Assembly: GCA_902800245.1 (NCBI GenBank)
Contig: CADCDY010000002.1
Location: 1 to 61,958, forward strand
From: an uncultured Prevotellaceae bacterium
GTDB taxonomy: Bacteria; Bacteroidota; Bacteroidia; Bacteroidales; Bacteroidaceae
Length of the DNA stretch: 61,958 bases
Direction of reading: 5' to 3'
Each line of letters starts with the position of its first letter. Positions within the stretch are counted from its first letter, which is position 1. Position numbers and translations under genes: made by a program. Shown here piece by piece: positions 9,265 to 17,743 of the stretch. A model generated the notes under the pieces. It did no database searches and had not been told where the DNA came from. It saw nothing but the letters and a program-made list of their open reading frames with translations.

Positions 9265-9308
9265 AAGTGAACCCCGAAAGTTGGACAAAAAACCTTCGGG
9301 GTTCACTT
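9265..9308. repeat. Hairpin resembling an IS3-type terminal repeat
   Basis: Perfect 14-base inverted repeat AAGTGAACCCCGAA / TTCGGGGTTCACTT around a 16-base loop that reads AGTTGGACAAAAAACC. The left arm plus loop (TGAACCCCGAAAGTTGGACA) looks like the end of an IS3/IS150-family element, but no transposase is present. It may act as terminator for the gene ending at 9218; the nearest T-run (9323-9330) is too far for a classic one. Confidence 0.5.
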
Positions 9309-9341
9309 CAAATAAGACAGGACGTTTTTTTTCGTCAAAAT

Positions 9342-9372
9342 TTGGGATATTGGGAAAAAGTTTATAACTTTG
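9342..9372 (+). promoter_or_regulatory. Bacteroidetes promoter for the gene at 9391
   Basis: TTG at 9342-9344 and TAACTTTG at 9365-9372 with 20 bases between. The ATG at 9370 lies inside the box, which rules it out as start and supports 9391. Confidence 0.75.
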
Positions 9373-9390
9373 TCGCATAATAGAAGAGCG

Positions 9391-9792
9391 ATGAAGAAAA
9401 TCCTCATAGGCATTACGTTGGTTATCCTCATGGCAATGGCTCTGGCTGCAATGACGAAGCCAGAGCGAACTGCCCACTATGACATGCTGAAAAAAGGCCT
9501 GACGGTGGTCATAGGAAAAGTGGTGGATAGCCATCCTTTACTTCAGCAATATAATGCCATCAGCACGATGACGGCGCTGAACGCAACCGACGAATACCTG
9601 AAGCGGAACTTCATGGTCTTCGAGCATACGTTTTACAACGTGGGAACCATCCTCTATAAGGATATGTTCATCCCAGTATCCATCGGTCTCTTCGGGCAGG
9701 TTTGGCTGACCGTTGGCGAAGACGACCTGCAACGTCTGGCCGAACGCCCAGAGGTGATGACACCAAACGCTATAGCCGTATTGAGGGCATAA
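9391..9792 (+). CDS. Small exported or membrane-anchored protein (DUF4359-like)
   Basis: A 133-residue protein with an N-terminal hydrophobic segment (KILIGITLVILMAMALAAM) followed by TKPE and a soluble domain of about 105 residues. The layout and the sequence around FEHTFYNVGTILYKDMFIPVSIGLFGQVW resemble DUF4359 proteins, whose role is not known. The start at 9391 lies 18 bases after its -7 box. It is transcribed towards the fic gene; only 26 bases separate the two stops. Confidence 0.65.
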   Translation: MKKILIGITLVILMAMALAAMTKPERTAHYDMLKKGLTVVIGKVVDSHPLLQQYNAISTMTALNATDEYLKRNFMVFEHTFYNVGTILYKDMFIPVSIGLFGQVWLTVGEDDLQRLAERPEVMTPNAIAVLRA

Positions 9793-9818
9793 AGCTTGTG
9801 AAAAGGCAATTTTTATTG

Positions 9819-10598
9819 TTAGAAGAACATCGTAGGCAATGTGTTCTTCCGCTTCTGGGCCAATTCGCTCTTCATGCGATTAATAGCAGTCTTGAAGAAG
9901 AATGCTACAAGATGTTCGTCTGTTCCCTCAGTTCTGATTTGCTTGAGGGCTGATATATACTCCGAACGGTCTTCGAGTTTGATAATCAACAGCGGATGAC
10001 CAGCCTTCAACATGATAAAGTTCGAAAGCAAGCGCCCCGTTCTTCCATTACCATCACGGAACGGATGCAGATATTCGTAGTATCCGTGCCATTTAGCTGC
10101 TACAATCAAAGGATGCTGTCCTTCGTCAAGAGCCCGTTGTGTCGACTCCATCAATTTCGGAACACGGGCTATCAGCGTCTCATGATCACCAAATACCGTG
10201 TCGCCTGCAGCCATGTCCTCGGTGGTATATTCACCTGCAATGGCACCTTGGGCACGATAGGCTATAGTATGCTCTGTCACCAGACGGTTCACCTCTTTCA
10301 ATAGAGCCTCATCAAACGGATGATTTAAATGCCCCACCATATAGTCGAACGCACGGAAGTGGTCTGCAATCTCAGTACACTCCAATAGCGAACGCCCTAC
10401 AGGAATCATCGCCATTCCCTGCTCACGAAGAATCCTCGTATCATCGATGGTAAACGAGTTACCCTCAATGGCACATGAGTGCGCAGAGAATAGAATCTCA
10501 TTATATTCCATCCACTGCTCATGACCCATCCTGTCAGCAATCTTCTCTTGATATTCCTGACGAATGCTTTCGTATTCCTCTATATCCTTTTCGAACAT
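9819..10598 (-). CDS. Fic-domain AMP-transferase with N-terminal inhibitory motif
   Basis: Fic proteins attach AMP (or another nucleotide part) to hydroxyl groups of target proteins. The 259-residue protein has the full active-site motif HPFRDGNGRTGR (about residues 178-189) with catalytic His. Near residues 41-47 it has S-x-x-x-E-G-N (SCAIEGN), the inhibitory helix motif that keeps class II (N-terminal) Fic enzymes switched off. The longer frame starting at 10646 would run through its own promoter, so ATG at 10598 is chosen; this lies only 5 bases after the -7 box, so the mRNA may be leaderless. It could be a solitary regulator or a toxin-like protein. Confidence 0.9.
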   Translation of the reverse strand: MFEKDIEEYESIRQEYQEKIADRMGHEQWMEYNEILFSAHSCAIEGNSFTIDDTRILREQGMAMIPVGRSLLECTEIADHFRAFDYMVGHLNHPFDEALLKEVNRLVTEHTIAYRAQGAIAGEYTTEDMAAGDTVFGDHETLIARVPKLMESTQRALDEGQHPLIVAAKWHGYYEYLHPFRDGNGRTGRLLSNFIMLKAGHPLLIIKLEDRSEYISALKQIRTEGTDEHLVAFFFKTAINRMKSELAQKRKNTLPTMFF

Positions 10599-10601
10599 CG
10601 C

Positions 10602-10696
10602 TGCAAAGTTACGAATAAGTGAGTGAAATGCAAAATAAATCACCATTTATTTTCATTTCCGAACGAGAGTAACTTCTCGCGAAGCGAAAAGATAAG
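10602..10696 (-). repeat. Promoter-linked repeat cassette, copy 2
   Basis: On the minus strand this reads CTTTTCGCTTCGCGAGAAG, GTTACTCTCGTTCG, an A-rich part, TTTTGCATTT, and TTATTCGTAACTTTGCAG. The order and much of the sequence match copies 1 and 3. It drives the fic gene. Confidence 0.75.
10604..10633 (-). promoter_or_regulatory. Bacteroidetes promoter for the fic gene
   Basis: On the minus strand TTG (10633-10631) and TAACTTTG (10611-10604) are 19 bases apart. The ATG is 5 bases beyond the box. Confidence 0.75.
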
Positions 10697-11077
10697 TATT
10701 ATTTCTGAAACTTCCAATTTTTCGAGCAGCGAATGCAATGAATGCTTGCATTTTTATTGCTGAGTCGCGAAAAAATTCGCCTTAAAGGCAAAATTTTCCC
10801 AATTTATTTTCATTTTCGCCTCAAAATGGTTTATGACACATACCAGTCCCTAGACACATTCGGACGGCAACTACTTAACTTCATTTTTCCAAATGTGACC
10901 GCGTGGCCGCGTTACCGCGTGTACCATCTAAATAATAATGTCTGTTCAAGTGGACTAGATGTCGACCATTTTGCCACTATAGATTTGATGCGCTCTAAAT
11001 CCGTAGCTCCTTCGTTCTTGGTAACTGGTCCACAAGCCTTGTGAAATTACTTTTTTTGAAAATTCTTCCTCAAATAT
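10697..11077. other. Non-coding stretch before the structured RNA
   Basis: I see no convincing gene here. It holds a 7-base hairpin (AATGCAA / TTGCATT) near 10734-10754, three close copies of CCGCGT at about 10899-10920, and TCCACAAGCCTTGTG at 11029-11043, which recurs at 24583-24597. An open frame from 10742 to 11044 has no protein-like composition. The stretch marks the change from GC-richer to AT-rich sequence. Confidence 0.5.
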
Positions 11078-11108
11078 TTGCAAAGTTCAGAAAAAGTTTC
11101 TATCTTTG
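11078..11108 (+). promoter_or_regulatory. Promoter of the structured RNA / Hsp70 operon
   Basis: TTG at 11078-11080 and TATCTTTG at 11101-11108, separated by 20 bases. No other good TAnnTTTG box is visible between here and the first operon gene at 11482. Confidence 0.7.
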
Positions 11109-11113
11109 CAGAT

Positions 11114-11390
11114 GTTCCACGCTGATGATGTGCTTAGGCCCGTTAGATGGGTGGGATGACATACTGAAAAAAGGCGTTTGCTAAGCGCTTTGACTTTGAC
11201 TGTGTAGAACTTCGCAACCTCTAACGAAATGTCAGAATCAAACGCAACGGCAGATGTCCCGTGGGATGAATATATATAAGGTATATATCATTCAGCGTGG
11301 GGCGTTTGCGTTGCTCGTTTCGACATTTCGGGCAATGCGAAGGCCTTACACAGTGGAGCGAGCGACAAAGCATCGGCTCCACGTCTTTTT
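11114..11390 (+). ncRNA. Candidate structured RNA with terminator
   Basis: A non-coding transcript is suggested by a promoter at 11078-11108 and a hairpin terminator ending at 11390. Between about 11200 and 11352 the sequence can fold into one long interrupted hairpin. From outside in: TGTGTA/TACACA, CTTCGCA/TGCGAAG, CGAAATGTC/GACATTTCG, CAAACGC/GCGTTTG, and a tip GAAT..ATATA/TATAT..ATTC. A smaller hairpin (AAAG-CG / CGCTTT with a bulge) precedes it. The long rod with internal bubbles recalls 6S RNA, but the approximately 90-base 5' part and lack of a recognised consensus leave it unassigned. It could instead be the leader of the operon that starts 91 bases later. Confidence 0.55.
11353..11390 (+). 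terminator. Terminator of the structured RNA
   Basis: GTGGAGC / GCTCCAC stem (11353-11359, 11376-11382) with inner CGA/TCG pairs, followed by GTCTTTTT. Because no new promoter is visible downstream, partial read-through could feed the operon. Confidence 0.65.
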
Positions 11391-11481
11391 ATGTGTGTCA
11401 AACGGAAATAGAAGATCAGTATAAAAATGTAATGTGGTAATAGGAGCCAAGCCGCTTGAACTGATAACTAGTAACCTAATT

Positions 11482-12405
11482 ATGGCAAGAAAAGAAGAAG
11501 AATTATTGGCGGAATTAAAGTCAGGCGAAACAGTCTTTAAATATATTCCTGAGGATATTGGCGAAATTGCTTATTGCGATAGTACAAATCCCAAGGCCGC
11601 CCCAGACACAAAGGAACAGACAAGGAATAAAATAATATTGTCTGTTACAATTCCTTTGGCAATCGTGGCATTGTGCTGGATAATATTCAACGAGTCACCT
11701 ATATTTGACTCAATTGTTACAATTGTAATGCTTTTTATTGGATACATAAGTGTAAACAACTGCTTAAACTTTACAGGAACAGATTATTTTGTTGGTATTG
11801 AAGGTGCTGTTGTTGCAGGATTTGATAAGACTCGTGATAACATATCAAGCAAGACAGTTATGTACTTCCGAGATTTTGACGACATTCTAACAGGTGAAAC
11901 AAGAAAATATAAAAATCGTTCATACCAGTGTACTGACTACCATTTTATTATATATGGACATGAGGTTGATAATCAAAGAAAAGTTATAGCTAGTGTCGCA
12001 GATAGTTATGACCAAGAAAAGCCTAGGGGGTATTATACAGATCAAAAATATCGTTTTTGGAAAACTATAGAGTCTTATTGGAGCCAATATCGGCTAGAAC
12101 AGATAAAAGTCGAACTTGCAGCAGGTGAAGCAATTGGCTTTAACGTTTATACAGAAAAAGGATTTTATAATGATTATATAATGTTCAAAGGGAAAGAAAT
12201 TTCCATTGGCGGGAAAATATATAACAAATCAAATGTTAAGAATATTAACTTCAATAATGGTAATCTTATTATCGAAGATGTAAATCATTCTTCTAAATTG
12301 TTTGGTTTAATAGAAAAGGGTGACAAGGAAATAATTCCACTGCATACTATAGGGAACAGGGAGATATTCCTTAAATTCTTCCAATACTTTGCATCAACTT
12401 TGTAA
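11482..12405 (+). CDS. Membrane protein with PH-like domains (DUF6585-like), first gene of Hsp70 operon
   Basis: A 307-residue protein starting MARKEEELLAEL. After a short cytoplasmic part there are two membrane helices (about residues 52-95, including ILSVTIPLAIVALCWIIF and IVTIVMLFIGYISV). The rest is soluble, with two stretches that read like PH-fold beta domains: one from VGIEGAVVAGF, another from IGFNVYTEKGFYNDYIMFKG to the end. This pattern resembles DUF6585 proteins, of unknown role. The start at 11482 is preferred over 11434 because the 16 extra residues are unlike the rest. It ends 4 bases before the next gene. Confidence 0.7.
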   Translation: MARKEEELLAELKSGETVFKYIPEDIGEIAYCDSTNPKAAPDTKEQTRNKIILSVTIPLAIVALCWIIFNESPIFDSIVTIVMLFIGYISVNNCLNFTGTDYFVGIEGAVVAGFDKTRDNISSKTVMYFRDFDDILTGETRKYKNRSYQCTDYHFIIYGHEVDNQRKVIASVADSYDQEKPRGYYTDQKYRFWKTIESYWSQYRLEQIKVELAAGEAIGFNVYTEKGFYNDYIMFKGKEISIGGKIYNKSNVKNINFNNGNLIIEDVNHSSKLFGLIEKGDKEIIPLHTIGNREIFLKFFQYFASTL

Positions 12406-12409
12406 ACTT

Positions 12410-14311
12410 ATGATAAAAGCGATACTTAATAATCCATATAGAATCCTTGGTGTATATTCAAATTCACCAAAGAAAGAACAGATTGCCAACAAAGGCAAGA
12501 TGCAAGCCTTCTTACGTGTGAACAAGTCCATGCCCTTCAAACTTGATTTGAAAGGGATTCTTCCAGAAATACAAAGGACACAAGAATTAGTAGATTTTGC
12601 TGATTCTGAATTAGCGTTGTCTACTGGTCAAATAAAACATGCACAATTTTGGTTTATCAACAAAACACCTATTGATGGCATCGCATTTAATCATTTATTT
12701 GATGGTAATATTGAGTCCGCGATAGATTTTTGGAGGAAAAGCATAAACCTTTTTTCTCTACAAAATCTATTTGTTTGCTATCTGATTAAAGAGGACTATA
12801 GTGCAGCTTTGAATACTGCGGTTTCACTTTATAACCAATTTACTAAAGAACTTGTTTCTGAAATTGATGAGAAAGCAACAATTTCATCCAATACGTTGAT
12901 CCAAACTGTCGTTGATACAATAACCAATGATGGTATTGATCTGCTTCCCGTATCGAAAAATATATCTGATAATACATGGCAAACAATAATAGAAGCAAAG
13001 AAAGTAGAACCGTTAATTTCCCAACTGAATTCCCATGTCTCAGAAGCTAAAGCAGCCAAAGGACAAGGGGCATCGGCACGCCTTATCGCTGGTAATAAGT
13101 TAAAAAACGCTACGAAACCACTATTGGCAACTTTGCATAGGATATTACCTCTCAATGACACGCGCTACCAAATGATTGTCGATAAAATTGCGCAAGAGGT
13201 ATTGCAATGCAGTATTGACTATTACAATGACACAGATGATGTTGATTCACCAGCAAAAGCTTTACCTTTGTGCGAATACGCTATGAGTATAGCAGTCGGT
13301 ACAGCGGCAAAACAAAGATGTGAACAGAATCATGATGTAATAAAGGAAGCCTATGACAATATGCCTCCTACTGAAGTCGCAAGTGAAGCTAAAGAAATAA
13401 ATGAACTTTTAACTTGGTATAGAAAACAAAAAAGGACTTCTGAGATTGGCCTAGAATTGCTGCAGAAAGCAAAACAACCACTTATTATTATCAAAGAAAA
13501 ATTAGGAAACAAGAATGATTATTATTTAGAGATATCATCTCTGTTAGGAAATGCTGCATTAAGTAATGTTATTGATGAGGTTAATGAAGTACAGAAAGAA
13601 GATGAACCAGACCCATTATTTGAAATATTGGGGCGGAGCTATAGTCACAATTCTCTCCTTGATATGTTGAATCAAGAAGACCGCAGAAGGAAGAAAGCCC
13701 AAAATATTAAGAAAGCATTTCGAGCCGCTTGGAGAACAATACTTTACATTGATCTTTTGGATAAAACATCCGAATTCAAAGACAAACGATTCCAACCAAA
13801 TCGGAAAGCATTATTTTCCCTTATTAATAGTGTCAACGGATTTGATTATCCAGATGACCATTACATACTTAAAGGTTGCGCCCATGGCGTAAAAGCTGAT
13901 CACAAGTTCTTTTGGACAGATACAGAACATTTCGAGGCATGTACCTCAAAAGCAGATTATAATAAATACCTGTACCATTTCCCCAATGGAGTCCATGTGG
14001 ACGAAGCAAAACAGAGAATTACAGAAATCGAAGAAAGAAATAAAAAGACGATAAAGTATATTCTTATCGCAGTGGCTATAGCTATAGTATTATTCATAAT
14101 TATTTTAGCATCTAATGCGAAAGGTTCGTCGTCTAACTACAACTCATCCCCGTCATATAGTACTGGCTTTTCAAGCAGTGATGAGTTCTCAAGCAGTGAT
14201 GAGTTCTCAAGCAGCGATTTTAGTTTTGATAACTTTGACTATAATGATGACGAAGATGATGTAGATGATAATGACAACTTCGACAATGATGACGACAATG
14301 ATGACTTCTAA
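12410..14311 (+). CDS. J-domain-like membrane protein with acidic C-terminal tail
   Basis: A 633-residue protein. The N-terminus MIKAILNNPYRILGVYSNSP matches the opening of J-domains (typically PYEVLGV) and the following helix fits helix II, but the HPD motif needed to stimulate Hsp70 is absent; MPFKLD is found where it would be. The middle 400 residues are mostly helical. One membrane helix lies near residues 548-570 (YILIAVAIAIVLFIII), followed by a low-complexity Ser/Asp tail with SSDEF repeats. The protein at 19974 has the same opening (NPLRILGVFSDTP) and plan, so the two are paralogues. With the Hsp70 three genes on, a co-chaperone role is likely but inferred. Confidence 0.75.
   Translation: MIKAILNNPYRILGVYSNSPKKEQIANKGKMQAFLRVNKSMPFKLDLKGILPEIQRTQELVDFADSELALSTGQIKHAQFWFINKTPIDGIAFNHLFDGNIESAIDFWRKSINLFSLQNLFVCYLIKEDYSAALNTAVSLYNQFTKELVSEIDEKATISSNTLIQTVVDTITNDGIDLLPVSKNISDNTWQTIIEAKKVEPLISQLNSHVSEAKAAKGQGASARLIAGNKLKNATKPLLATLHRILPLNDTRYQMIVDKIAQEVLQCSIDYYNDTDDVDSPAKALPLCEYAMSIAVGTAAKQRCEQNHDVIKEAYDNMPPTEVASEAKEINELLTWYRKQKRTSEIGLELLQKAKQPLIIIKEKLGNKNDYYLEISSLLGNAALSNVIDEVNEVQKEDEPDPLFEILGRSYSHNSLLDMLNQEDRRRKKAQNIKKAFRAAWRTILYIDLLDKTSEFKDKRFQPNRKALFSLINSVNGFDYPDDHYILKGCAHGVKADHKFFWTDTEHFEACTSKADYNKYLYHFPNGVHVDEAKQRITEIEERNKKTIKYILIAVAIAIVLFIIILASNAKGSSSNYNSSPSYSTGFSSSDEFSSSDEFSSSDFSFDNFDYNDDEDDVDDNDNFDNDDDNDDF
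14171..14217 (+). repeat. Tandem 18-base repeat coding SSDEFS
   Basis: TCAAGCAGTGATGAGTTC occurs twice in tandem, followed by a third partial copy. It encodes the SSDEF-SSDEF-SSDF part of the acidic tail; such perfect repeats can expand and contract. Confidence 0.8.
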
Positions 14312-14323
14312 AAATTTAAAGAT

Positions 14324-15214
14324 ATGAAAAAAATCCTATTATTATTAGTTTTGACTGTAACAATCTGCGGTTCTTTTGCACAATCAGTTGCTGAGGATGA
14401 CGTAAATCTGTTAAAAAAGGAGATTTCTGTGCTAAAACAACAAATTGGAAATCAGAAATCAAATTATGTCATCCAACAAAAGAAAATTAATTCTTTGCAA
14501 TCGGAATTGAGTAAATCAAATAAAGAAGTTGATAGCCTACAATCAAAAGTTGATGGCTTAACGAACGCTCTTTCTTCTACAGAAATGAAGCTGGGTTCAG
14601 ACATATCAAAGATGAATCAAACAGTTGAAGATAATACTGCCAACATTAAAGAATCGATAAGTTCAAAGTCACTTATTGGAATCTTTGCTATGCTGGCATT
14701 AGCTATTTTGACGGGAATAGGATTACATACACTTAGAAAGAAAGTGTCAGATAGCGATGTTGCAATAGATACCGTAAGGATTGCTCAAAAAAAGTTAGAA
14801 GAAGAGTCTGTAAAATTGGATAACCAACTAATCAGTGTCTTGAATAACCAAATTAATGTCCAGCCAGTTCAAGCACCGCAAGTTGCACCAGACCATTCGT
14901 TAGTATTAAAGGTTGCCGATGAAATAACTCGCATAGAACTAAATTTGTCTCGTATGGATCCTTCTGTTAAGGGTTTGAAACAGTTAGCCAAAGGAGTTGA
15001 ACGTATTAAGAACAACTACCTTTCTAAAGGGTATGAAATAGCGGATATGCTTAATAAACCTTATAATGAGGGAATGAGAATTAATGCAGATTTTGTGCTT
15101 GATGAAAACTTAGAACCTGACACTCGGATTATTACATCAATTACGAAACCCCAGGTGATATACAACGGCGAACTTATACAAAAAGCAATAGTTACAGTAA
15201 CACAAAACATTTAA
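14324..15214 (+). CDS. GrpE-like membrane-anchored protein
   Basis: A 296-residue protein. Residues 1-20 are a signal peptide ending SFAQ. Residues about 25-110 are a long coiled coil (heptads in LLKKEISVLKQQIG and later). A membrane helix follows at about 120-139 (LIGIFAMLALAILTGIG), then a second short helix and a C-terminal domain (about 195-296). The end of that domain (KGYEIADMLNKPYNEGM ... KPQVIYNGELIQKAIVTV) resembles the GrpE head, whose last strands read KGY...RPA.V.V. Together with the Hsp70 gene 5 bases downstream, this suggests a nucleotide-exchange partner tethered to the membrane. The GrpE relation is my reading and needs structure prediction. Confidence 0.6.
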   Translation: MKKILLLLVLTVTICGSFAQSVAEDDVNLLKKEISVLKQQIGNQKSNYVIQQKKINSLQSELSKSNKEVDSLQSKVDGLTNALSSTEMKLGSDISKMNQTVEDNTANIKESISSKSLIGIFAMLALAILTGIGLHTLRKKVSDSDVAIDTVRIAQKKLEEESVKLDNQLISVLNNQINVQPVQAPQVAPDHSLVLKVADEITRIELNLSRMDPSVKGLKQLAKGVERIKNNYLSKGYEIADMLNKPYNEGMRINADFVLDENLEPDTRIITSITKPQVIYNGELIQKAIVTVTQNI

Positions 15215-15219
15215 CGGAT

Positions 15220-17739
15220 ATGGCAAGAATTAAAATTGACTACGGAATTGACCTTGGAACTACCAACTCTGCTATATGTAGAATGGAGAAAGGTCAGCCA
15301 GTGATTAAAAAAATTGAGGTTACCGATGACACAATGCCATCATGTGTTTTCTTTAACCGTCGGGGTGGTACTGTCGTTGGTGCCAGTGCTTATCGTTCTA
15401 TGAAGAGCGATAAGAAAAGCGCCACAAAATCGTGGAAAATAGAGGGCTCTAACACATACGTTGAATTCAAAAGAACCATGGGCACTGATAAGGTCTACCA
15501 TAGTAAAAATATGGAAGACAAAGGCCTAAAAGCTGACTACACTTCGGAGGAGCTTTCTGCAGAAGTACTTAAGGCACTTAAGTCATTTATTACGGATGAG
15601 ACATTCCGTTCAGTTGTTATTACGGTTCCTGCAAAATTCACAGTTAACCAAAAAACAGCTACAAAGCAAGCTGCAAAACTCGCAGGATTTGATCACTGCG
15701 AACTTCTACAGGAACCTATTGCTGCGTCTATGGCTTATGGTTTGTCCTCCAATCAAAAGAATGGATATTGGATGGTGTTCGACTTTGGTGGTGGCACCTT
15801 TGATGCTGCTTTGCTGAAAGTCGAAGATGGCATCATGCAGGTTTTTGACACTGAAGGTGATAATTACCTTGGTGGTAAAAATCTGGATTATGCAATTGTC
15901 GACGAAATAATCATCCCATATCTAAAGGAGAACTACGCCGTTGACTCCATTTTGGCAGATGAGAAGAGAAAAGAAGTACTTCGCGATGCCATGAAAACGT
16001 ATGCAGAGGACTTGAAGAACAAATTGTCGTTCCAAGAAAAAGAAGATATTATTTCAAATCTTGGTGAACTTGGTGAAGATGAGGAAGGAGAGGAGATCGA
16101 ACTGGATCTTTCTGTAACTCAAGACCAAGCGTTTGAAGCTATGAGACCTCTTTTCCAAAAAGCTGTTGATATTTGTAAGACTCTTCTTGACAGAAATAGC
16201 ATGAGGGGTAGCCAGCTTGATAAGATTATTTTGGTTGGCGGACCTACACATTCTCCATTGATTCGTCAGATGCTGCGAGAACAGATTACGGAGAACGTTG
16301 ACACAAGTATAGATCCTATGACGGCTGTCGCTTCTGGTGCAGCACTCTTCGCATCGACATTGGATGCGGATGTCAAGAGCGAAGATGTTGAAGTTGGTAC
16401 CATCCGATTAAATGTTGGTTATGAATCAACATCAGTAGAAACGACAGAATGGGTGAGTGTACAATTAGATAAGGCAGCTACAGGGCCAAATTGTCCCAAT
16501 AAAGTGTTTGTTGAACTTGTTAGTAGCGACAAGTCCTGGTCAAGTGGTAAAACAGAGATTGATACAAACGGAAATGTCGTAGAAGCCCACTTGCAAGAAG
16601 GCAAAGCAAACTCATTCTCAATTATGACATACGATGAGCAAGGTACTGCACTGGATTGTTTCCCAAATGAAATAACCATAATCCAGGGGTCGAAAGTTGG
16701 AGCTGCTCCATTGCCATACTTTATTGGTATAGAGATTTGGGATGAAGAAAAGAAAAAACTTGTCTTCCAACCTATTCAAGGATTGGAAAAGAACAAGCCT
16801 CTTCCTGCAACTGGTGCTTTAAACAACCTAAAAACCACTTCTCAGTTGAGACCGGGTAATTCTTCTGACAGCTTGGTTATTCCTGTATATCAGGCTGATG
16901 AGTGCGAAGAGGGAACTTCTTCGAAATTGTACGAATATGTCGCAAATGTAGTAATTGATGGTGGCGATGTAAATCAACTAATCTCTGAAAATGATAATGT
17001 TGACTTAACAATTAAAGCAGATTCTTCCGAGATGATGACAATTGAGGCTTATTTCCCATCATTAGATTTGACCATCTCAAAAGAACTTAACACTGCAAAG
17101 AAGCAGTCTCTTGAAGATGCTAAGAAAACCATTTCTAACAATTTCTCGGAGGCCGAGAGAAATTTAGCTCGTTTAGAAAAACAAGGTGTTGACACATCAG
17201 ATTTGCGATCAAAGCTTCAAGAGGTACGAACAGAGGATTCCAATAATACAGAAACCAAGATGGTACTCCAACATCAGAAAGAAGTAATGCGTGAAATTGA
17301 AAAACGTGATTCGGAATCAGAGTTTGACCGGATTGAAAAGGAACTGAAGAGAGTATTTAAGATGACTGAAGAAGACCAAAAGAAATATGGCAGTTTCCAA
17401 ACCGGACAGATTTTAGACCAATTACGTGGTATAGTTGACGAGGCAATTGCAAAGCGCGATGTCAAAATGGCGAAAGAAGCGCTGGATCAAGTTCAGGCTT
17501 TAGATTATAAACTTGCAGAGGTGGAATATCTTATTGCCTGGATAATGGGATGGAATAAACGCTTTGATACAATTGCATGGAAAGATAGGACTCGAGCAAG
17601 ACAATTAATCAATAGTGCAATTGGGATAATCAACGATTCTCCAACGGCAGACAAGTTGGATCCTTATGTAGATCAACTTATAGCTCTATTACCAGCAACA
17701 GATGTTCCAAAGGATGCACAGGGTCGTTTAAAGAAGTAA
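15220..17739 (+). CDS. Divergent Hsp70 (DnaK-family) chaperone
   Basis: An 839-residue Hsp70. The ATPase domain (1 to about 385) is complete: phosphate loop DLGTTNSA (11-18), catalytic Lys in EFKRTMGT (K84), LLQEPIAASMAYG with E165, DFGGGTFD (188-195) and VGGPTHSP (339-346). The region after residue 385 is unlike DnaK: about 150 extra residues come before a stretch (about 540-620) that resembles the substrate-binding beta domain, followed by a charged helical lid. The end lacks an EEVD-type tail. It is 200 residues longer than housekeeping DnaK (about 640), so it is a specialised paralogue. It sits between the GrpE-like gene and the kinase-AAA gene with gaps of 5 and 4 bases. Confidence 0.92.
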   Translation: MARIKIDYGIDLGTTNSAICRMEKGQPVIKKIEVTDDTMPSCVFFNRRGGTVVGASAYRSMKSDKKSATKSWKIEGSNTYVEFKRTMGTDKVYHSKNMEDKGLKADYTSEELSAEVLKALKSFITDETFRSVVITVPAKFTVNQKTATKQAAKLAGFDHCELLQEPIAASMAYGLSSNQKNGYWMVFDFGGGTFDAALLKVEDGIMQVFDTEGDNYLGGKNLDYAIVDEIIIPYLKENYAVDSILADEKRKEVLRDAMKTYAEDLKNKLSFQEKEDIISNLGELGEDEEGEEIELDLSVTQDQAFEAMRPLFQKAVDICKTLLDRNSMRGSQLDKIILVGGPTHSPLIRQMLREQITENVDTSIDPMTAVASGAALFASTLDADVKSEDVEVGTIRLNVGYESTSVETTEWVSVQLDKAATGPNCPNKVFVELVSSDKSWSSGKTEIDTNGNVVEAHLQEGKANSFSIMTYDEQGTALDCFPNEITIIQGSKVGAAPLPYFIGIEIWDEEKKKLVFQPIQGLEKNKPLPATGALNNLKTTSQLRPGNSSDSLVIPVYQADECEEGTSSKLYEYVANVVIDGGDVNQLISENDNVDLTIKADSSEMMTIEAYFPSLDLTISKELNTAKKQSLEDAKKTISNNFSEAERNLARLEKQGVDTSDLRSKLQEVRTEDSNNTETKMVLQHQKEVMREIEKRDSESEFDRIEKELKRVFKMTEEDQKKYGSFQTGQILDQLRGIVDEAIAKRDVKMAKEALDQVQALDYKLAEVEYLIAWIMGWNKRFDTIAWKDRTRARQLINSAIGIINDSPTADKLDPYVDQLIALLPATDVPKDAQGRLKK

Positions 17740-17743
17740 TATT

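Noticed and set aside
10742-11044. A 100-codon frame on the plus strand
   Set aside because: Composition is unlike a protein, it crosses several palindromes, and it has no promoter.
11114-11390. Retron RNA, tmRNA or RNase P RNA
   Set aside because: No reverse transcriptase gene is nearby; the tmRNA T-arm and tag frame and the RNase P core motif (GAGGAAAGTC) are absent.
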